DNA of 64,000 nucleotides from Ignavibacteria bacterium (lineage in GTDB: Bacteria > Bacteroidota > Ignavibacteria > Kapaibacteriales > UBA961). Made by a program: the position numbers and the translations under genes. Position 1 is the stretch's first letter, and the number at the start of each line of letters is the position of its first letter. Below are positions 7,481 through 17,293 of this stretch, piece by piece. Below the pieces are notes generated by a model. The model saw nothing but the letters and a program-made list of their open reading frames with translations, searched no databases and had not been told where the DNA came from. The DNA is taken from contig JADJXV010000003.1 of assembly GCA_016720145.1 (NCBI GenBank), positions 248,001-312,000 on the forward strand, written 5' to 3'.

Positions 7481-9127
7481 TTACATTTTATCAGGTGCGC
7501 TTACACCAAGGATTGACAATCCATTTCGAAGTGTAATTTTAGTAATTTTAAGCAATGATAGCCGAGCCGAACGTAATTCATTTTCTGCTTTCATGATTGG
7601 ACATTCATGATAAAATACGTGAAAACAGCTCGCAACTTCACGAAGATATTCGACCAAAATCTGTGGCTCGAGATTTTGAGCAGATTTTTTGATTTGTTCA
7701 GGAAAACGCAGTAATGTCTTGATAAGGTTATATTCAGCAGGATGATTCAATAAAGAGAAGTCCACTGATCCTGTATTCGAAATTCCATTTTCGGCGGCAT
7801 TTGTAAAAATACTCGTAATTCGAGCATGTGCATATTGTAAATAAAACACAGGGTTACGATCTCCTTGCTCTCGTGCCAGTGCCAAATCAAACTCCAAGTG
7901 AGTATTCACACCACGCATTATAAAGAAAAACCTCACAACATCAGCACCCAGCTCATCGATCAAATCATCCAAGGTATAGCTATTACCTGTCCGCTTCGAC
8001 ATTTTAACCTGTTCACCGTTTTCAGTGAGAGTCACAAATTGATATATCAACACTTTAATTTTTGATGAATCAAGTCCTAATGCCTGTACGCCTGCCATTA
8101 CATCCGGAATCGTAGCGATATGATCCGCACCAAAAATATCGACAATTTGATCGAATCCTCGTTCAAGTTTATCACGGTGATACGCTATGTCAGGTAATCG
8201 GTATGTTGGCTCACCGCTTGACTTTACAATCACACGATCGGTTAACTTTTCATCTAACTTGGAGAGGGCGATCCATACTGCGCCATCTTGGTCGTAGGCA
8301 AGCTTTGCTGCCCGTAAATCATCTATGACACGCTGGACTTTGCCATCATGATAGAGAGAATCTTCATTGAAAAAGACGTCTTGATGTACGTTCATTTTCT
8401 GGAGAGTTTTCATGATCGCCGCAAAACACCACTTTTCTCCGGCGAGCTTACATATTTCAAGATTTTCTTTAGAATTTTCACCGAGTGAATTACCGTATTG
8501 TATAACCAGTTCATCCGCAATTTGTCTGATATAGCTTCCATGATAGCCATCTTCCGGAAAGGCATAATCGACATCCCCAGCTGCCTGACGGTACCGTGCA
8601 TAGACTGAAAGTGCGAGGTTATTCATTTGGTTACCGGCGTTATTAAAATAATACTCTCGTACTACTTCATGTCCTGTCCAGGTAAGTAAATTCGCGACTG
8701 TATCTCCAATTGCAGTATTTCTCCCATGTCCTATGTGAAGTAAACCCGTTGGATTTGCGCTCACATATTCCACATTTACTTTCTTTCCTGTGCCTTCGTC
8801 GGATTTTCCAAATGTTTCACCTAGTAATAAGATTTTTGAAAGTGCATGAATATAGAAGCCGGGACCATACTTTAGATTTATAAAACCTGCACCTGCAATT
8901 TCAACAGAACTTATAATATTGGGTTCAAAGGTAAGATTATCGAGAATTTCTTGAGCTATGATACGGGGTGATTTGCCTAATTTCTTGGCAAGTACCATAG
9001 CAATATTCACAGAGAGGTCTCCATGAGAAGACACTTTGGGGATTTCGAAATTAAGCTGTACATGTTCTTGCACACCAATGGCTTGCAAGGCTTTTTCAAA
9101 TGGTAACGCGATAAGCTTTTGAATCAT
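7481..9127 (-). CDS. argS: Arginyl-tRNA synthetase
   Basis: 548 residues, within the family range. It charges tRNA-Arg with arginine in the cytoplasm. Seen: an N-terminal Add-1-type domain (GDLSVNIAMVLAKKLGKSP), the class I HIGH motif in SANPTGLLHIGHGRNTAIGD (about residues 125-145), the KMSKR motif at about residue 375 followed by GNSYTLDDLIDELG, and a C-terminal DALR anticodon-binding domain with YLQYAHARI and YLREVASCFHVFY. The ATG at 9125-9127 lies next to the rsfS stop (9129), so the two are likely one transcript. The frame is intact throughout. Confidence 0.98.
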   Translation of the reverse strand: MIQKLIALPFEKALQAIGVQEHVQLNFEIPKVSSHGDLSVNIAMVLAKKLGKSPRIIAQEILDNLTFEPNIISSVEIAGAGFINLKYGPGFYIHALSKILLLGETFGKSDEGTGKKVNVEYVSANPTGLLHIGHGRNTAIGDTVANLLTWTGHEVVREYYFNNAGNQMNNLALSVYARYRQAAGDVDYAFPEDGYHGSYIRQIADELVIQYGNSLGENSKENLEICKLAGEKWCFAAIMKTLQKMNVHQDVFFNEDSLYHDGKVQRVIDDLRAAKLAYDQDGAVWIALSKLDEKLTDRVIVKSSGEPTYRLPDIAYHRDKLERGFDQIVDIFGADHIATIPDVMAGVQALGLDSSKIKVLIYQFVTLTENGEQVKMSKRTGNSYTLDDLIDELGADVVRFFFIMRGVNTHLEFDLALAREQGDRNPVFYLQYAHARITSIFTNAAENGISNTGSVDFSLLNHPAEYNLIKTLLRFPEQIKKSAQNLEPQILVEYLREVASCFHVFYHECPIMKAENELRSARLSLLKITKITLRNGLSILGVSAPDKM

Positions 9128-9128
9128 G

Positions 9129-9572
9129 TTATTCCTTTTCAGGTACTATTTCAACAGATTTTTTACTGTTTTTTGTTGGTGCTTTGAGAGGTACTACATT
9201 TGAATTTTCATTTAAAATCGAAAATTCAGCATCGCTCCACATTTTCTCTAATTTGTAGAAATCACGTGCTTCGTGGTGCATAATATGAACGACGACATCA
9301 AAAAAATCAATAATTATCCACTGACTATCCCATCCCTCGCTTCGAGGAATTCCACTACCGGCTTCTTTGCCGCCTTGTTCTACAATCCCTGCTACAGCGC
9401 GGACTTGCGTATCTGATTGACAAGTACAAATCACAAAATAATCAGCCGGAGCCGATTCAATTTTGGTGAGGTCAAGTATTTGGATATTTTCAGCTAATTT
9501 CTCGGCTGCAAGCTGCGCACAGAGAGTAGCAAATCCCTTGACTGTTCGAGGTTTTTTGACGGTAACTGCCAA
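9129..9572 (-). CDS. rsfS: Ribosomal silencing factor RsfS
   Basis: About 147 residues. RsfS binds L14 of the 50S subunit and blocks subunit joining in slow growth. The family core is present: IQILDLTKIESAPADYFVICTCQSDTQVRAVAG, then SEGWDSQWIIIDFFDVVVHIM and a YKLEKMWSDAE ending, followed by a short basic tail. I place the start at the TTG at 9570-9572, because AAGGAG sits 8 bases before it and the protein then opens MAVTVKKPRT. An in-frame TTG at 9597-9599 would add nine residues and cover that ribosome site. It is directly upstream of argS. Confidence 0.9.
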   Translation of the reverse strand: MAVTVKKPRTVKGFATLCAQLAAEKLAENIQILDLTKIESAPADYFVICTCQSDTQVRAVAGIVEQGGKEAGSGIPRSEGWDSQWIIIDFFDVVVHIMHHEARDFYKLEKMWSDAEFSILNENSNVVPLKAPTKNSKKSVEIVPEKE

Positions 9573-9706
9573 AATCGTATCTCCTTCTTTGGGGAACAAG
9601 CATTATTAATGCTTAAAGTAAATGAAATTACTCATTAATTTCATTGTAGTTAAATAAATCGTCATCGATAAATATATACAAATTCAAAATAAGACTATAA
9701 TTCTAA

Positions 9707-9784
9707 TGTATCCATCATTTGTATCCATCATTTGTATCCATCATTTGTATCCATCATTTGTATCCATCATTTGTATCCATCATT
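9707..9784. repeat. Six perfect tandem copies of a 13-bp unit
   Basis: The unit TGTATCCATCATT occurs six times head to tail without mismatch, followed by a degenerate partial copy at 9785-9793 that reaches the stop codon of the LytR_C gene (9792). A 13-bp unit does not preserve a reading frame, so this is noncoding. It lies between the LytR_C gene and rsfS, where the rsfS promoter or a terminator would be expected. Confidence 0.95.
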
Positions 9785-9791
9785 CGTATCA

Positions 9792-10265
9792 TTAATATTT
9801 AAATGGTTTCAATAGCATATAATTCTTCCCAAGGACAATACTACATCTTAAATATAGTGAAGAATCTATTTCGGATACGATGAGCGAATCAGGTACACCG
9901 AGTGCGTAGGCTACTTCACTTGATGAAGTACTATCTCCAACGCGGTCAATTACATAAGACTTTTCAACAATTTTGTTGAAATTGTTTACTTCTACTACAT
10001 CAAATCCTCGAGCCCGAAAATAATCCATTGCTTTTTTAGCGATTTTGTTCTCACCCGCAGCATTAAGAATATTTATTTGAATTATTCTTTCGGCGGTGGT
10101 TCTACCTTTACCTTCTGCTATTTCAGCAGTTACAGGACGGGAAAAGACGAATCGAAAGAGAACCGAGAGAATCATCACGACGACAATCAAAAGCAAAAGT
10201 ATAAAAATCCAAAACTTGGAATGCATCAGGTAATTCCACTTTTTCCTGTTTTTTAATTTTAACAT
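9792..10265 (-). CDS. Membrane-anchored LytR C-terminal-domain protein
   Basis: About 157 residues from the ATG at 10263-10265; a TTG at 10269-10271 is an alternative. A basic N-terminus (LKLKNRKKW) and one membrane helix (FWIFILLLLIVVVMILSVLF, about residues 17-36) are followed by an extracytoplasmic LytR_C domain (IQINILNAAGENKIAKKAMD, RARGFDVVEV, DRVGD, ALGVPDSLIVSEID, SIVLGKNY). In cell-wall LytR-CpsA-Psr proteins this domain follows the catalytic part; here it stands alone, as is common in this phylum, and its function is unknown. It follows the sigma factor gene after about 26 bases, so it may belong to the sigma factor's own transcript. Confidence 0.85.
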   Translation of the reverse strand: MLKLKNRKKWNYLMHSKFWIFILLLLIVVVMILSVLFRFVFSRPVTAEIAEGKGRTTAERIIQINILNAAGENKIAKKAMDYFRARGFDVVEVNNFNKIVEKSYVIDRVGDSTSSSEVAYALGVPDSLIVSEIDSSLYLRCSIVLGKNYMLLKPFKY

Positions 10266-10291
10266 TCCCAATAATTATTAGATTACAGAAT

Positions 10292-10918
10292 TCATTGTTC
10301 AAAATGCACGGTATGTTTTTTCAGATAATTATAGAGGGCTTTTCTGGCTCTAAAAAGATGCGCTTTTACCGTACCGAGAGGTAACTGAAGAGCAATTGAA
10401 ATTTCATAATAATCCATTTCTTCTTCATGACGCATTTTAATGATTTTCCTGTACTTGGGTGACAGTGAAGCCATTGCTTTATCAAGTACATTTTTCCGTT
10501 CATCATCGATTAAAGGAGTATCAGCGAGATAGGAAGAATCTGGTATTTCAAACTGATAATCACCATCATCAGTTGAAATAGGCTTGTCTATTGAAAATGC
10601 TTGTAGTCGCCTTTTTCGTAAAAAATCAATACAGGTATTGGAAGCTATCCTATAGAGCCAAGCAGAAAATGCGTAATCAGATTGATAGGTGTGAATTGCA
10701 GTAAACGCTTTGATAAAAGAATCCTGGACTAAATCAGCAACATCATCATCATTGCGGATCATTTTGCGAATCAGTGATGTGATGAGTCGTTGGTATTTTC
10801 GTTGCAGATGCTTAAAATCATCAACGTCACCTGCTTTTATTCTTTCAATGAAAGCAATATCTTCCTGCATCGACAATCGATATTGTTCATCATCATGATA
10901 TGGTTTTTGCTTGGACAT
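10292..10918 (-). CDS. ECF-type RNA polymerase sigma factor
   Basis: 208 residues. Region 2 is seen at about 45-110 (HLQRKYQRLITSLIRKMI...DVADLVQDSFIKAFTAIHTY, then FSAWLYRIASNTCIDFLRKR). Region 4 is at about 148-200 (LSPKYRKIIKMRHEEEMDYY, GTVKAHLFRARKALYNYLKK). There is no region 1.1 or 3, so it is a group 4 (ECF) sigma factor that redirects RNA polymerase, usually for envelope stress. No classical anti-sigma gene is adjacent. The next gene encodes a membrane-anchored LytR_C protein, which could be a partner or target, but that is speculation. The ATG at 10916-10918 gives the normal family start. Confidence 0.93.
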   Translation of the reverse strand: MSKQKPYHDDEQYRLSMQEDIAFIERIKAGDVDDFKHLQRKYQRLITSLIRKMIRNDDDVADLVQDSFIKAFTAIHTYQSDYAFSAWLYRIASNTCIDFLRKRRLQAFSIDKPISTDDGDYQFEIPDSSYLADTPLIDDERKNVLDKAMASLSPKYRKIIKMRHEEEMDYYEISIALQLPLGTVKAHLFRARKALYNYLKKHTVHFEQ

Positions 10919-10984
10919 AGCTGCAAATTACATCAATCATTTTCTAATAAACCTATACTAAAAAATACAATCTGCCAACCAAAC

Positions 10985-11021
10985 AAAAACCGGACACCTC
11001 GTTTTGTCTGGAAGCATCCGG
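10985..11021 (-). terminator. Probable terminator of the tRNA-Ser gene
   Basis: Read on the minus strand, CCGGA (11017-11021) pairs with TCCGG (10990-10994) across a 22-base loop that can pair partly, followed by five T at 10985-10989. It begins 11 bases after the tRNA 3' end. The short stem makes it moderate. Confidence 0.5.
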
Positions 11022-11031
11022 CTAATGTGGG

Positions 11032-11118
11032 CGGAAAGGGAGAGATTCGAACTCTCGGTACCCTTTCGAGTACACACGCTTTCCAGGCGTGCCAGTTAAA
11101 CCACTCCTGCACCTTTCC
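11032..11118 (-). tRNA. tRNA-Ser, anticodon GGA
   Basis: The 87-base gene on the minus strand opens with acceptor strand GGAAAGG (11112-11118), which pairs with CCTTTCC (11033-11039); the discriminator is G and CCA is not encoded. The anticodon arm ACGC-CTGGAAA-GCGT puts GGA at 11082-11084 (reads UCC/UCU serine codons). The long variable arm, GTACTCGAAAGGGTAC, is the class II type expected for serine. The T arm AGAG-TTCGAAT-CTCT is standard. Confidence 0.96.
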
Positions 11119-11375
11119 TTGTAATCATGAAGTCGCAAATATACAAAAAATTATGCTATTGAACATACCGGTTCACCCACTTTTGTTTGGTAAGGAATTG
11201 ACTGTTTTTAGTGTTTTTAATGTAATTACAAACATAAATCACTTTGTTTATGTAAAAAATACATTGGAATGATTATTGCCGTTGTAGAAGTCAATCAATT
11301 TTTGTATTTTTCCGTATCGTAGCGCGTGAAATAGAGGGCATACCTTGATTTATCGCCGTAACACAGTTTATAATT

Positions 11376-12470
11376 ATGAATTCAATTAGACGTACAATTC
11401 TTGGGGCATCATTTGGTACATTTATCACCGGTGGTACGATACTAAGAGCTTCTCCTGCAGCTTTCGATGGAATTGAAAGTGAATTAGAATTTGAAATACC
11501 GACTATTAAGAGAGAAATAGTGCTTCCTCCTGCACTTAAAAAAGGTTCTGTCGTAGCGATCACAGCACCTGCAAGCGGAATTAATCCCGGAGAAATTCAA
11601 GAAGGAATTGATGCCCTGCGAGCTAATGGATGTGAAGTCGTAATAGGCAAAGCCATTAATAAAAAATACGGCTATTTATCTGCTCCCGATCAAGAGCGAG
11701 CAGCTGAATTCATGGAGTTTATCGAAAGACCTGATATCAATTGCATCCTATGCGCGCGAGGAGGATACGGCGTCATGAGGATACTACCTATGTTAGATTT
11801 TGGTGCAATTAAGAAAAATCCAAAAATAATTATAGGGTATAGTGATATAACCGCTTTATTGATAGCTATTTATAATCATACAAAACTCGTAACGTTTCAT
11901 GGCCCGGTCGCTTCTTCAACCTTTGATACTTTTACATTAAATTATTTCTTGAAGACGTTATTCCAGCCAACAACTGACAGCGGTGAAGCCCAACAAATCG
12001 TGCATCCTTCTATCACGTATTCTGACGCACATTTACTAACAATTACAGAGGGTACAGCGAGGGGTAAGCTGGTAGGTGGTAATCTTGCGATGATAGTCAG
12101 TACCCTTGGTACGCCGTATGAAATAGATACAAAAGGAGCTATTTTATTTCTTGAGGAAATATCGGAAGAACCCTATAAAATTGACAGAATGCTCACTCAA
12201 TTGTGGCTAGCCGGTAAACTTCAGCAATGTGCTGGAATTGCACTCGGTCAATTTAAAAATTGTGAAGCTACTTCGAGGTCAGGATTTGACCTCTCTTTTT
12301 CGTTGCAGCAGGTACTCGAAGCACGAATTCAATCTCTTGGTATTCCCGCAATGTACGGTTTGCCGTTTGGACATGTTAAGAGCAAAATGACTCTACCTAT
12401 CGGTGTACAGGCAGAGCTTAATACGACGGACAAAACTTTTACGATTATCGAACCATCTGTGTTGCATTAA
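11376..12470 (+). CDS. LD-carboxypeptidase (peptidase S66, LdcA/MccF family), probably exported
   Basis: 364 residues. The S66 core starts near residue 55 (ALKKGSVVAITAPASGIN), continues with ILCARGGYGVMRILPMLDF, and has the nucleophile elbow IIGYSDITALL and FHGPV. The C-terminal part holds GTARGKLVGGNLAMIVSTLGTPYEID, LFLEEISEEPYKIDRML and GLPFGHVKSKMTLPIG, carrying the Glu and His expected to complete the Ser-Glu-His triad. These enzymes cut the L-D bond of murein tetrapeptides or detoxify microcin C-like compounds. Unlike cytoplasmic LdcA, this one begins MNSIRRTILGASFGTFITGG, a possible twin-arginine signal, so the protein may work in the periplasm. It is divergent from the tRNA/sigma block and followed by the VWA giants. 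Confidence 0.9.
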   Translation: MNSIRRTILGASFGTFITGGTILRASPAAFDGIESELEFEIPTIKREIVLPPALKKGSVVAITAPASGINPGEIQEGIDALRANGCEVVIGKAINKKYGYLSAPDQERAAEFMEFIERPDINCILCARGGYGVMRILPMLDFGAIKKNPKIIIGYSDITALLIAIYNHTKLVTFHGPVASSTFDTFTLNYFLKTLFQPTTDSGEAQQIVHPSITYSDAHLLTITEGTARGKLVGGNLAMIVSTLGTPYEIDTKGAILFLEEISEEPYKIDRMLTQLWLAGKLQQCAGIALGQFKNCEATSRSGFDLSFSLQQVLEARIQSLGIPAMYGLPFGHVKSKMTLPIGVQAELNTTDKTFTIIEPSVLH

Positions 12471-12539
12471 AATGAGTTACATCTGCGCACATACTTACTT
12501 TGAAATTATTTATTCTACTTATATTTACGGAGAAATATC

Positions 12540-15500
12540 ATGAATCCTTCACGCCTTTTTTCATTCCGCTCTTGGATAGTACTACCCGTACTCATTCTGC
12601 TAACGATGAGCAGTTCGGTCGCCCAGATTTTTAAAGTTAATCAACCCGAAATTAAAAAATATCCTAAAGTATCTGCATTCTTTACTGCACAAGAGCAAGT
12701 AGGACCAGATTTTGTAGATATTAATCCTTTGGATTCGACTGATTTCGATCTGTATGAAAATGGAGTTCTGATACCAACCGTGAACGTTTCGAAGCGCTGC
12801 TCAACAATGATTGATGGACCATCAGTATGTGTCGTCCTCGTCATTGATAAAAGCGGCTCGATGGGTGAAGTAGTTGATCAGCAAACAGGTTCCACACGAT
12901 TTGATTTCGTAAAGCAAGCCGCACAAGTGTTTGTAAATGCTGTTAACTTCGTAGGAAATTCTAGAGTAGCTGTTGTATCGTTTGATGGGGAGGCATATCT
13001 CGAGCAAGAATTTTCAAATAATCGTACATTATTAAACACAAAAATTAATGACATTATTTTAGGATCAGCTACAAAATACGACCCTCCAATGCTCGACCCT
13101 CGTTGGGGTGCAATTCAATTACTTAAAGATGGGAATTGTGTCGCTCCCACCAAACGCGTCGTTATTTTCCTGACTGACGGTTTTCCAAAGCCAGATCCAA
13201 CAGATACTCTCGTCCAAAAGGGATTAGATGCTAACGGTATAATTTTCTATGCTATTACGGCTTTCAATGCAATGAATCCTTATCTCCAAAAATGGGCAGA
13301 CAAAACAGGAGGTAAAGCATTTGAAGCAAATGGACAGGATGCAAAGTCGCGATTGGTTGAAATTTACAAACAGATTGCAAGCGAACTTCAAAGTAAACAA
13401 ACGTGTTATCTAGAATGGATTTCACCAATGAGCTGCGATGAAGGCGGACGCCAACGAAAAGTAGAAGTAAAACTTAAAAAAACGTTTAATATTACAAGCT
13501 CGACTAACTATGTCGCACCAGCAAGTAGTGTTTTAAAAATTGATGTATCTGATCCTGTTGTGTTTTTTGGTGATCCTGATCCAGGTGCCGGCGACCCACC
13601 TGTAAAGAAAACAGTAACGGTTACTGCAAAAAACGGTCGAATAGTTTTAACTAGTGGTTCAATATCAACTTCAGGTGGAGCTTACCAACTTTTGCCTCCA
13701 AATAATACATTCCCTATCACAATTGATAGTGGAAAAAGTGTAACATTTGAAATTGAATTTACTCAATCATTACCAAAAAGCTTTCGTCAAGGTACTTTAG
13801 TTCTTAAAGGCATACCTTGTGATCCTCCGATTATTTCTCTTGTAGCCGGCCTATCTAATGTCGTACTTTTAAGTCCCGGTGAAGTATCTACCGATACTTC
13901 TACTTCTTGTGAAGATATTCTCATCCGTTGGGCGGGTATCAAACCAGACCAACCGGTTTTAATTCAATATAAGGACATAAACGGAGCTTGGCAGCTCATA
14001 TCCGACAGTGCTACAGGACTAAGCTATGTATGGCCTGCAAGCCAGATTGCTAAATTGCCTATTGGTACAACATACAAAATTAAAATCCAAATCCCACCTA
14101 CGAAAAGCTACGTTTGGTTGAAACAAGTCGGTGGTGTACTCGAGGATTCATTGACAAGTATCGCACTAAGTAGTGATGGATTATATTCATACATTAGTGG
14201 AAGTTACGAAGGAACAGGAGCCTCATTTGGTGGAACGACACTCAACAGTGTGGGAGGGTCGATGGACGGATTTGTCGCACAATTAGACGGATCCGGTGCT
14301 GTAGTCTGGGCATCATCCTTTGGTGGTTCGAGCGATGATATGGCAACCGGTGTGGCTGCAGGACCTAATAATGTATCCTACGTAACCGGATATTTCAAAG
14401 GAGATGCATTTTTCGGAGGTCAACAGAAATTTCCATTCAATAAAGCCGCTAAAAATTATTTCATGGCACGTGTTTCGTCCAGTGGACAAATGCCAACCGT
14501 ATATAGTGAAACTCAATCAAAATCTGGCATAACCGGAGAATCTTACGGAACTGAAATAGCCTATGACCCATCAACTGGATTTGTTTACGTACATGGGATG
14601 TTTAAAGGACGAATTAAAGATAATGACCCTAAATTCCTTCAATTAGTCAGCACCAACCCCAATGTATATGAACCATTTACAGCCGTTCACAAAGAAGATG
14701 GGACATTGCTATCCATTGAAAGAGGAAAGAATGAAAATCAACGTCCATACACCAAATTAACTGCTACTGACAAAGATGGCTGTCTGTATAGAGCAGAAAA
14801 TTTTGAAAATATCCTCGCTGACAAAACTCCTCTTGCTCCGATTACAAGTACAGGTAAAAAAGATGGTGCAATTTCTAAATTTTGTGGTGTACCGGCAAGT
14901 ATAGACTCTAGTGCTTTCCCATTTGTAATTGCAAAACCAAAACTTGTATCTGTTGATACCACTAAAATTGTCTTCCGCTTCACAAAGAAAGCATCGGTTG
15001 GTGTACCTCTTGATGAAATCATATCAGCAGGTATTTGTAACTACGGTACCAAAAGCACTGAAATACTGGATGTGTTATTCTCGAATCCTGAATTTGAAAT
15101 GAGTAACTCCATCATCGGACGTAATTTTTATGTTCCGAACTGCGATACCGTTGGCTTGGAAATAAGATTTACTCCAACTCACCCCGGCGATACCTGTACT
15201 GAAATGTTAATCATATCCGCGTGTTCAGATCCTCTTAAACTGATTATTTGCGCTGAGGCGGTTGAACCTTGTACTTTTACAAAAAAAGATGTGGATATGG
15301 ATTCTGTTCTTGTTGGTGGATCAAGAGACAGTGTCGTTACAGCTATTTTCTGCAATACAAGTGCAGTTCAAATAAAAGGGAAATTAACATTAGAGGGAGC
15401 TAATCCTGAAGATTTCGAAATAATTAAAATTGACCCCATATATCCTACTTCAATTCCTAAACTAACAGATACAATTATTACTGTTAACCCAAATGTATGT

Positions 15501-17270
15501 CTAACTATTACTATTAGATTCAAACCAAGCGCAGCCGGAAATAGAACCGCAGTATTGAAGTATAATTTACCTGACGGATGTGAAGTTGCACAGTCACTCC
15601 TCAACGGAAAAGGTCTCGCTCCACTTGCTATTGATGTGCCTGCTATAAATTGGACTTGTACACGCCCCGGCACTAAGTCAACCCAAACAATTTCAATCAC
15701 TAATATTGGTACTTCTGTCGCTACCGTCAATTCTATAACTGTTACTCCTGTACCTTTCTCCCTACAACCTGCAGTCCCTGCCTTTACACTCGGTGCAGGA
15801 GAAAAGAAAGACGTTGTTGTCGAGTTTGCTCCTGTCACAGTAGGTACATTCACAGGTACCTTAACTGTAAACGCAACGGCTGCATCAGGTACAAAAGACT
15901 TCACAAGTGCATTGACCGGTGAAAGCTGTGTGCCGGTGGTAAGTCTATCAAAAAATTGTTTTGATCCTACTGCTATCGGATCTGCATTAAATAAATCTGA
16001 TGCAATAGTAGTGACAAACACCGGTAATTTCTTGCTGAATGTAACCTCTATAACTGTTATTTCCGGCGATATAACTGCATTCAATACTACAGCATTTCAG
16101 CCTTTTACATTTTCTATCCCTCCGGGAGATTCGCAAAAAATTGCCGCTACATTTACACCAGGTATTGTAGGAAATTTGAAAGCCAAAGTGGAAATAGTAT
16201 CTGATGGTATTCCTGGGCGCGATACCGTCGAAGTTTGCGGAATTGCTTTTTCTCCAGATACAACTATTGACTTTGGTACTATTCTACTTTGCGATAGACC
16301 AAAAACAGATCCAATGTTTTATCCGAATCTTACAGGTGGTGATATAGATATCTTGGTTTCCTCTGATAATGCAAATTTTGAAGTCAGTCCTAAAGGATTA
16401 ATCAAAATTCCTTTCGATGGGAATAAAGTTCCCTTTACTGTTGAATTTGCTCCTACAACTGTTGGCACACATTTCGGGACAGTGACGATGGGGCAAAGAA
16501 ATGTACAAGTAAAAGGTACAGCAAGAGTTACTCCAATTGACTTCTTTGCAGTTCCTTTAGAGAAAGATTCGCTTAAAATTCATCCGGGAGACATTACAAA
16601 AGTAACAGTCAAAGCTGATATCGGAGCGTCGCTACTAACTACAGTCCTAGATACAATGACATTTACTTTTAAATATGATGATCAGTTGTTTACGGTCGCC
16701 AAAACCGGCGGTGTACCAAATATTTCACCATTGCTTGCAGGGTGGAATTGGAATGCATCTCTGTCTTTCGGTACACTAATCGTGAGTGGTAAAGGACCGG
16801 CAATTGTAGGACCTGCAACCGGTCAATCACTTTTCGCTGTTGACTTTGTCGGTTATTTAGCTGATAAGTTAATTTATTCATTAGCAATGACTTCTAATAT
16901 TCCGTCTAATTTGGTGACATGTTTGCCAACGACCAGCAAAGGGACTGTATTTGTTCTCGATGATAAGATATGCTTTGTAGCCGGACGATTAATCAATACC
17001 GGCACTACGACATATCAACTTCATCAGGCAAAGCCGACACCGGCTGTAAATGAAGCAAAATTTGAGTATGGAATCGGCCTCGATGGAAATGCTGAAATAG
17101 AACTGATGAATGCAATGGGTGAAAAAGTAATGACACTCGTTAATCAGCATCACACATCCGGTCTCTATGAAATATCTCTTGACGTAAGCCGATTACCTGC
17201 AGGTGTTTATTTCTACGTACTCCGAGCCGGTCCTTACATGGAACAGCAGAAATTAATTATAACCAAGTAA
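12540..17270 (+). CDS. Giant secreted VWA / SBBP / choice-of-anchor-D protein with T9SS-type sorting domain
   Basis: 1576 residues with a signal peptide ending VLILLTMSSSVAQ. A von Willebrand A domain spans about 98-285, with a full MIDAS start (VIDKSGSMGE, DxSxS at about 103-107) and an IFLTDGFP strand. Around 530-690 are SBBP-type propeller repeats (GGSMDGFVAQLDGSG, WASSFGGSSDDMATGVA). From about 770 to 1340 come several choice-of-anchor-D/ASH Ig-like domains (ITIRFKPSAAGNRTAVL, VVEFAPVTVGTFTGTLTVNA, FTVEFAPTTVGTHFGTV). A cohesin-like beta-sandwich lies at about 1343-1480. The last 75 residues match a T9SS type A tail (ELMNAMGEKVMTLVNQ, SGLYEISLDVSRLPAGVYFY, QQKLIITK). The protein is probably secreted and surface-attached by T9SS, perhaps for adhesion. 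A strong terminator follows, so it is transcribed separately from its paralogue. Confidence 0.9.
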   Translation: MNPSRLFSFRSWIVLPVLILLTMSSSVAQIFKVNQPEIKKYPKVSAFFTAQEQVGPDFVDINPLDSTDFDLYENGVLIPTVNVSKRCSTMIDGPSVCVVLVIDKSGSMGEVVDQQTGSTRFDFVKQAAQVFVNAVNFVGNSRVAVVSFDGEAYLEQEFSNNRTLLNTKINDIILGSATKYDPPMLDPRWGAIQLLKDGNCVAPTKRVVIFLTDGFPKPDPTDTLVQKGLDANGIIFYAITAFNAMNPYLQKWADKTGGKAFEANGQDAKSRLVEIYKQIASELQSKQTCYLEWISPMSCDEGGRQRKVEVKLKKTFNITSSTNYVAPASSVLKIDVSDPVVFFGDPDPGAGDPPVKKTVTVTAKNGRIVLTSGSISTSGGAYQLLPPNNTFPITIDSGKSVTFEIEFTQSLPKSFRQGTLVLKGIPCDPPIISLVAGLSNVVLLSPGEVSTDTSTSCEDILIRWAGIKPDQPVLIQYKDINGAWQLISDSATGLSYVWPASQIAKLPIGTTYKIKIQIPPTKSYVWLKQVGGVLEDSLTSIALSSDGLYSYISGSYEGTGASFGGTTLNSVGGSMDGFVAQLDGSGAVVWASSFGGSSDDMATGVAAGPNNVSYVTGYFKGDAFFGGQQKFPFNKAAKNYFMARVSSSGQMPTVYSETQSKSGITGESYGTEIAYDPSTGFVYVHGMFKGRIKDNDPKFLQLVSTNPNVYEPFTAVHKEDGTLLSIERGKNENQRPYTKLTATDKDGCLYRAENFENILADKTPLAPITSTGKKDGAISKFCGVPASIDSSAFPFVIAKPKLVSVDTTKIVFRFTKKASVGVPLDEIISAGICNYGTKSTEILDVLFSNPEFEMSNSIIGRNFYVPNCDTVGLEIRFTPTHPGDTCTEMLIISACSDPLKLIICAEAVEPCTFTKKDVDMDSVLVGGSRDSVVTAIFCNTSAVQIKGKLTLEGANPEDFEIIKIDPIYPTSIPKLTDTIITVNPNVCLTITIRFKPSAAGNRTAVLKYNLPDGCEVAQSLLNGKGLAPLAIDVPAINWTCTRPGTKSTQTISITNIGTSVATVNSITVTPVPFSLQPAVPAFTLGAGEKKDVVVEFAPVTVGTFTGTLTVNATAASGTKDFTSALTGESCVPVVSLSKNCFDPTAIGSALNKSDAIVVTNTGNFLLNVTSITVISGDITAFNTTAFQPFTFSIPPGDSQKIAATFTPGIVGNLKAKVEIVSDGIPGRDTVEVCGIAFSPDTTIDFGTILLCDRPKTDPMFYPNLTGGDIDILVSSDNANFEVSPKGLIKIPFDGNKVPFTVEFAPTTVGTHFGTVTMGQRNVQVKGTARVTPIDFFAVPLEKDSLKIHPGDITKVTVKADIGASLLTTVLDTMTFTFKYDDQLFTVAKTGGVPNISPLLAGWNWNASLSFGTLIVSGKGPAIVGPATGQSLFAVDFVGYLADKLIYSLAMTSNIPSNLVTCLPTTSKGTVFVLDDKICFVAGRLINTGTTTYQLHQAKPTPAVNEAKFEYGIGLDGNAEIELMNAMGEKVMTLVNQHHTSGLYEISLDVSRLPAGVYFYVLRAGPYMEQQKLIITK

Positions 17271-17293
17271 TTATTTATCTCTTCTGATACACA

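Noticed and set aside
7865..8065. Plus-strand short frame within argS
   Set aside because: Antisense shadow of a conserved synthetase gene.
9707..9784. CRISPR-like array
   Set aside because: The units are contiguous with no spacers, and no cas genes occur in the window.
15368..16084. Long minus-strand open frame (about 238 codons) inside the first VWA giant
   Set aside because: It is antisense to a well-supported domain-rich gene and has no family features.
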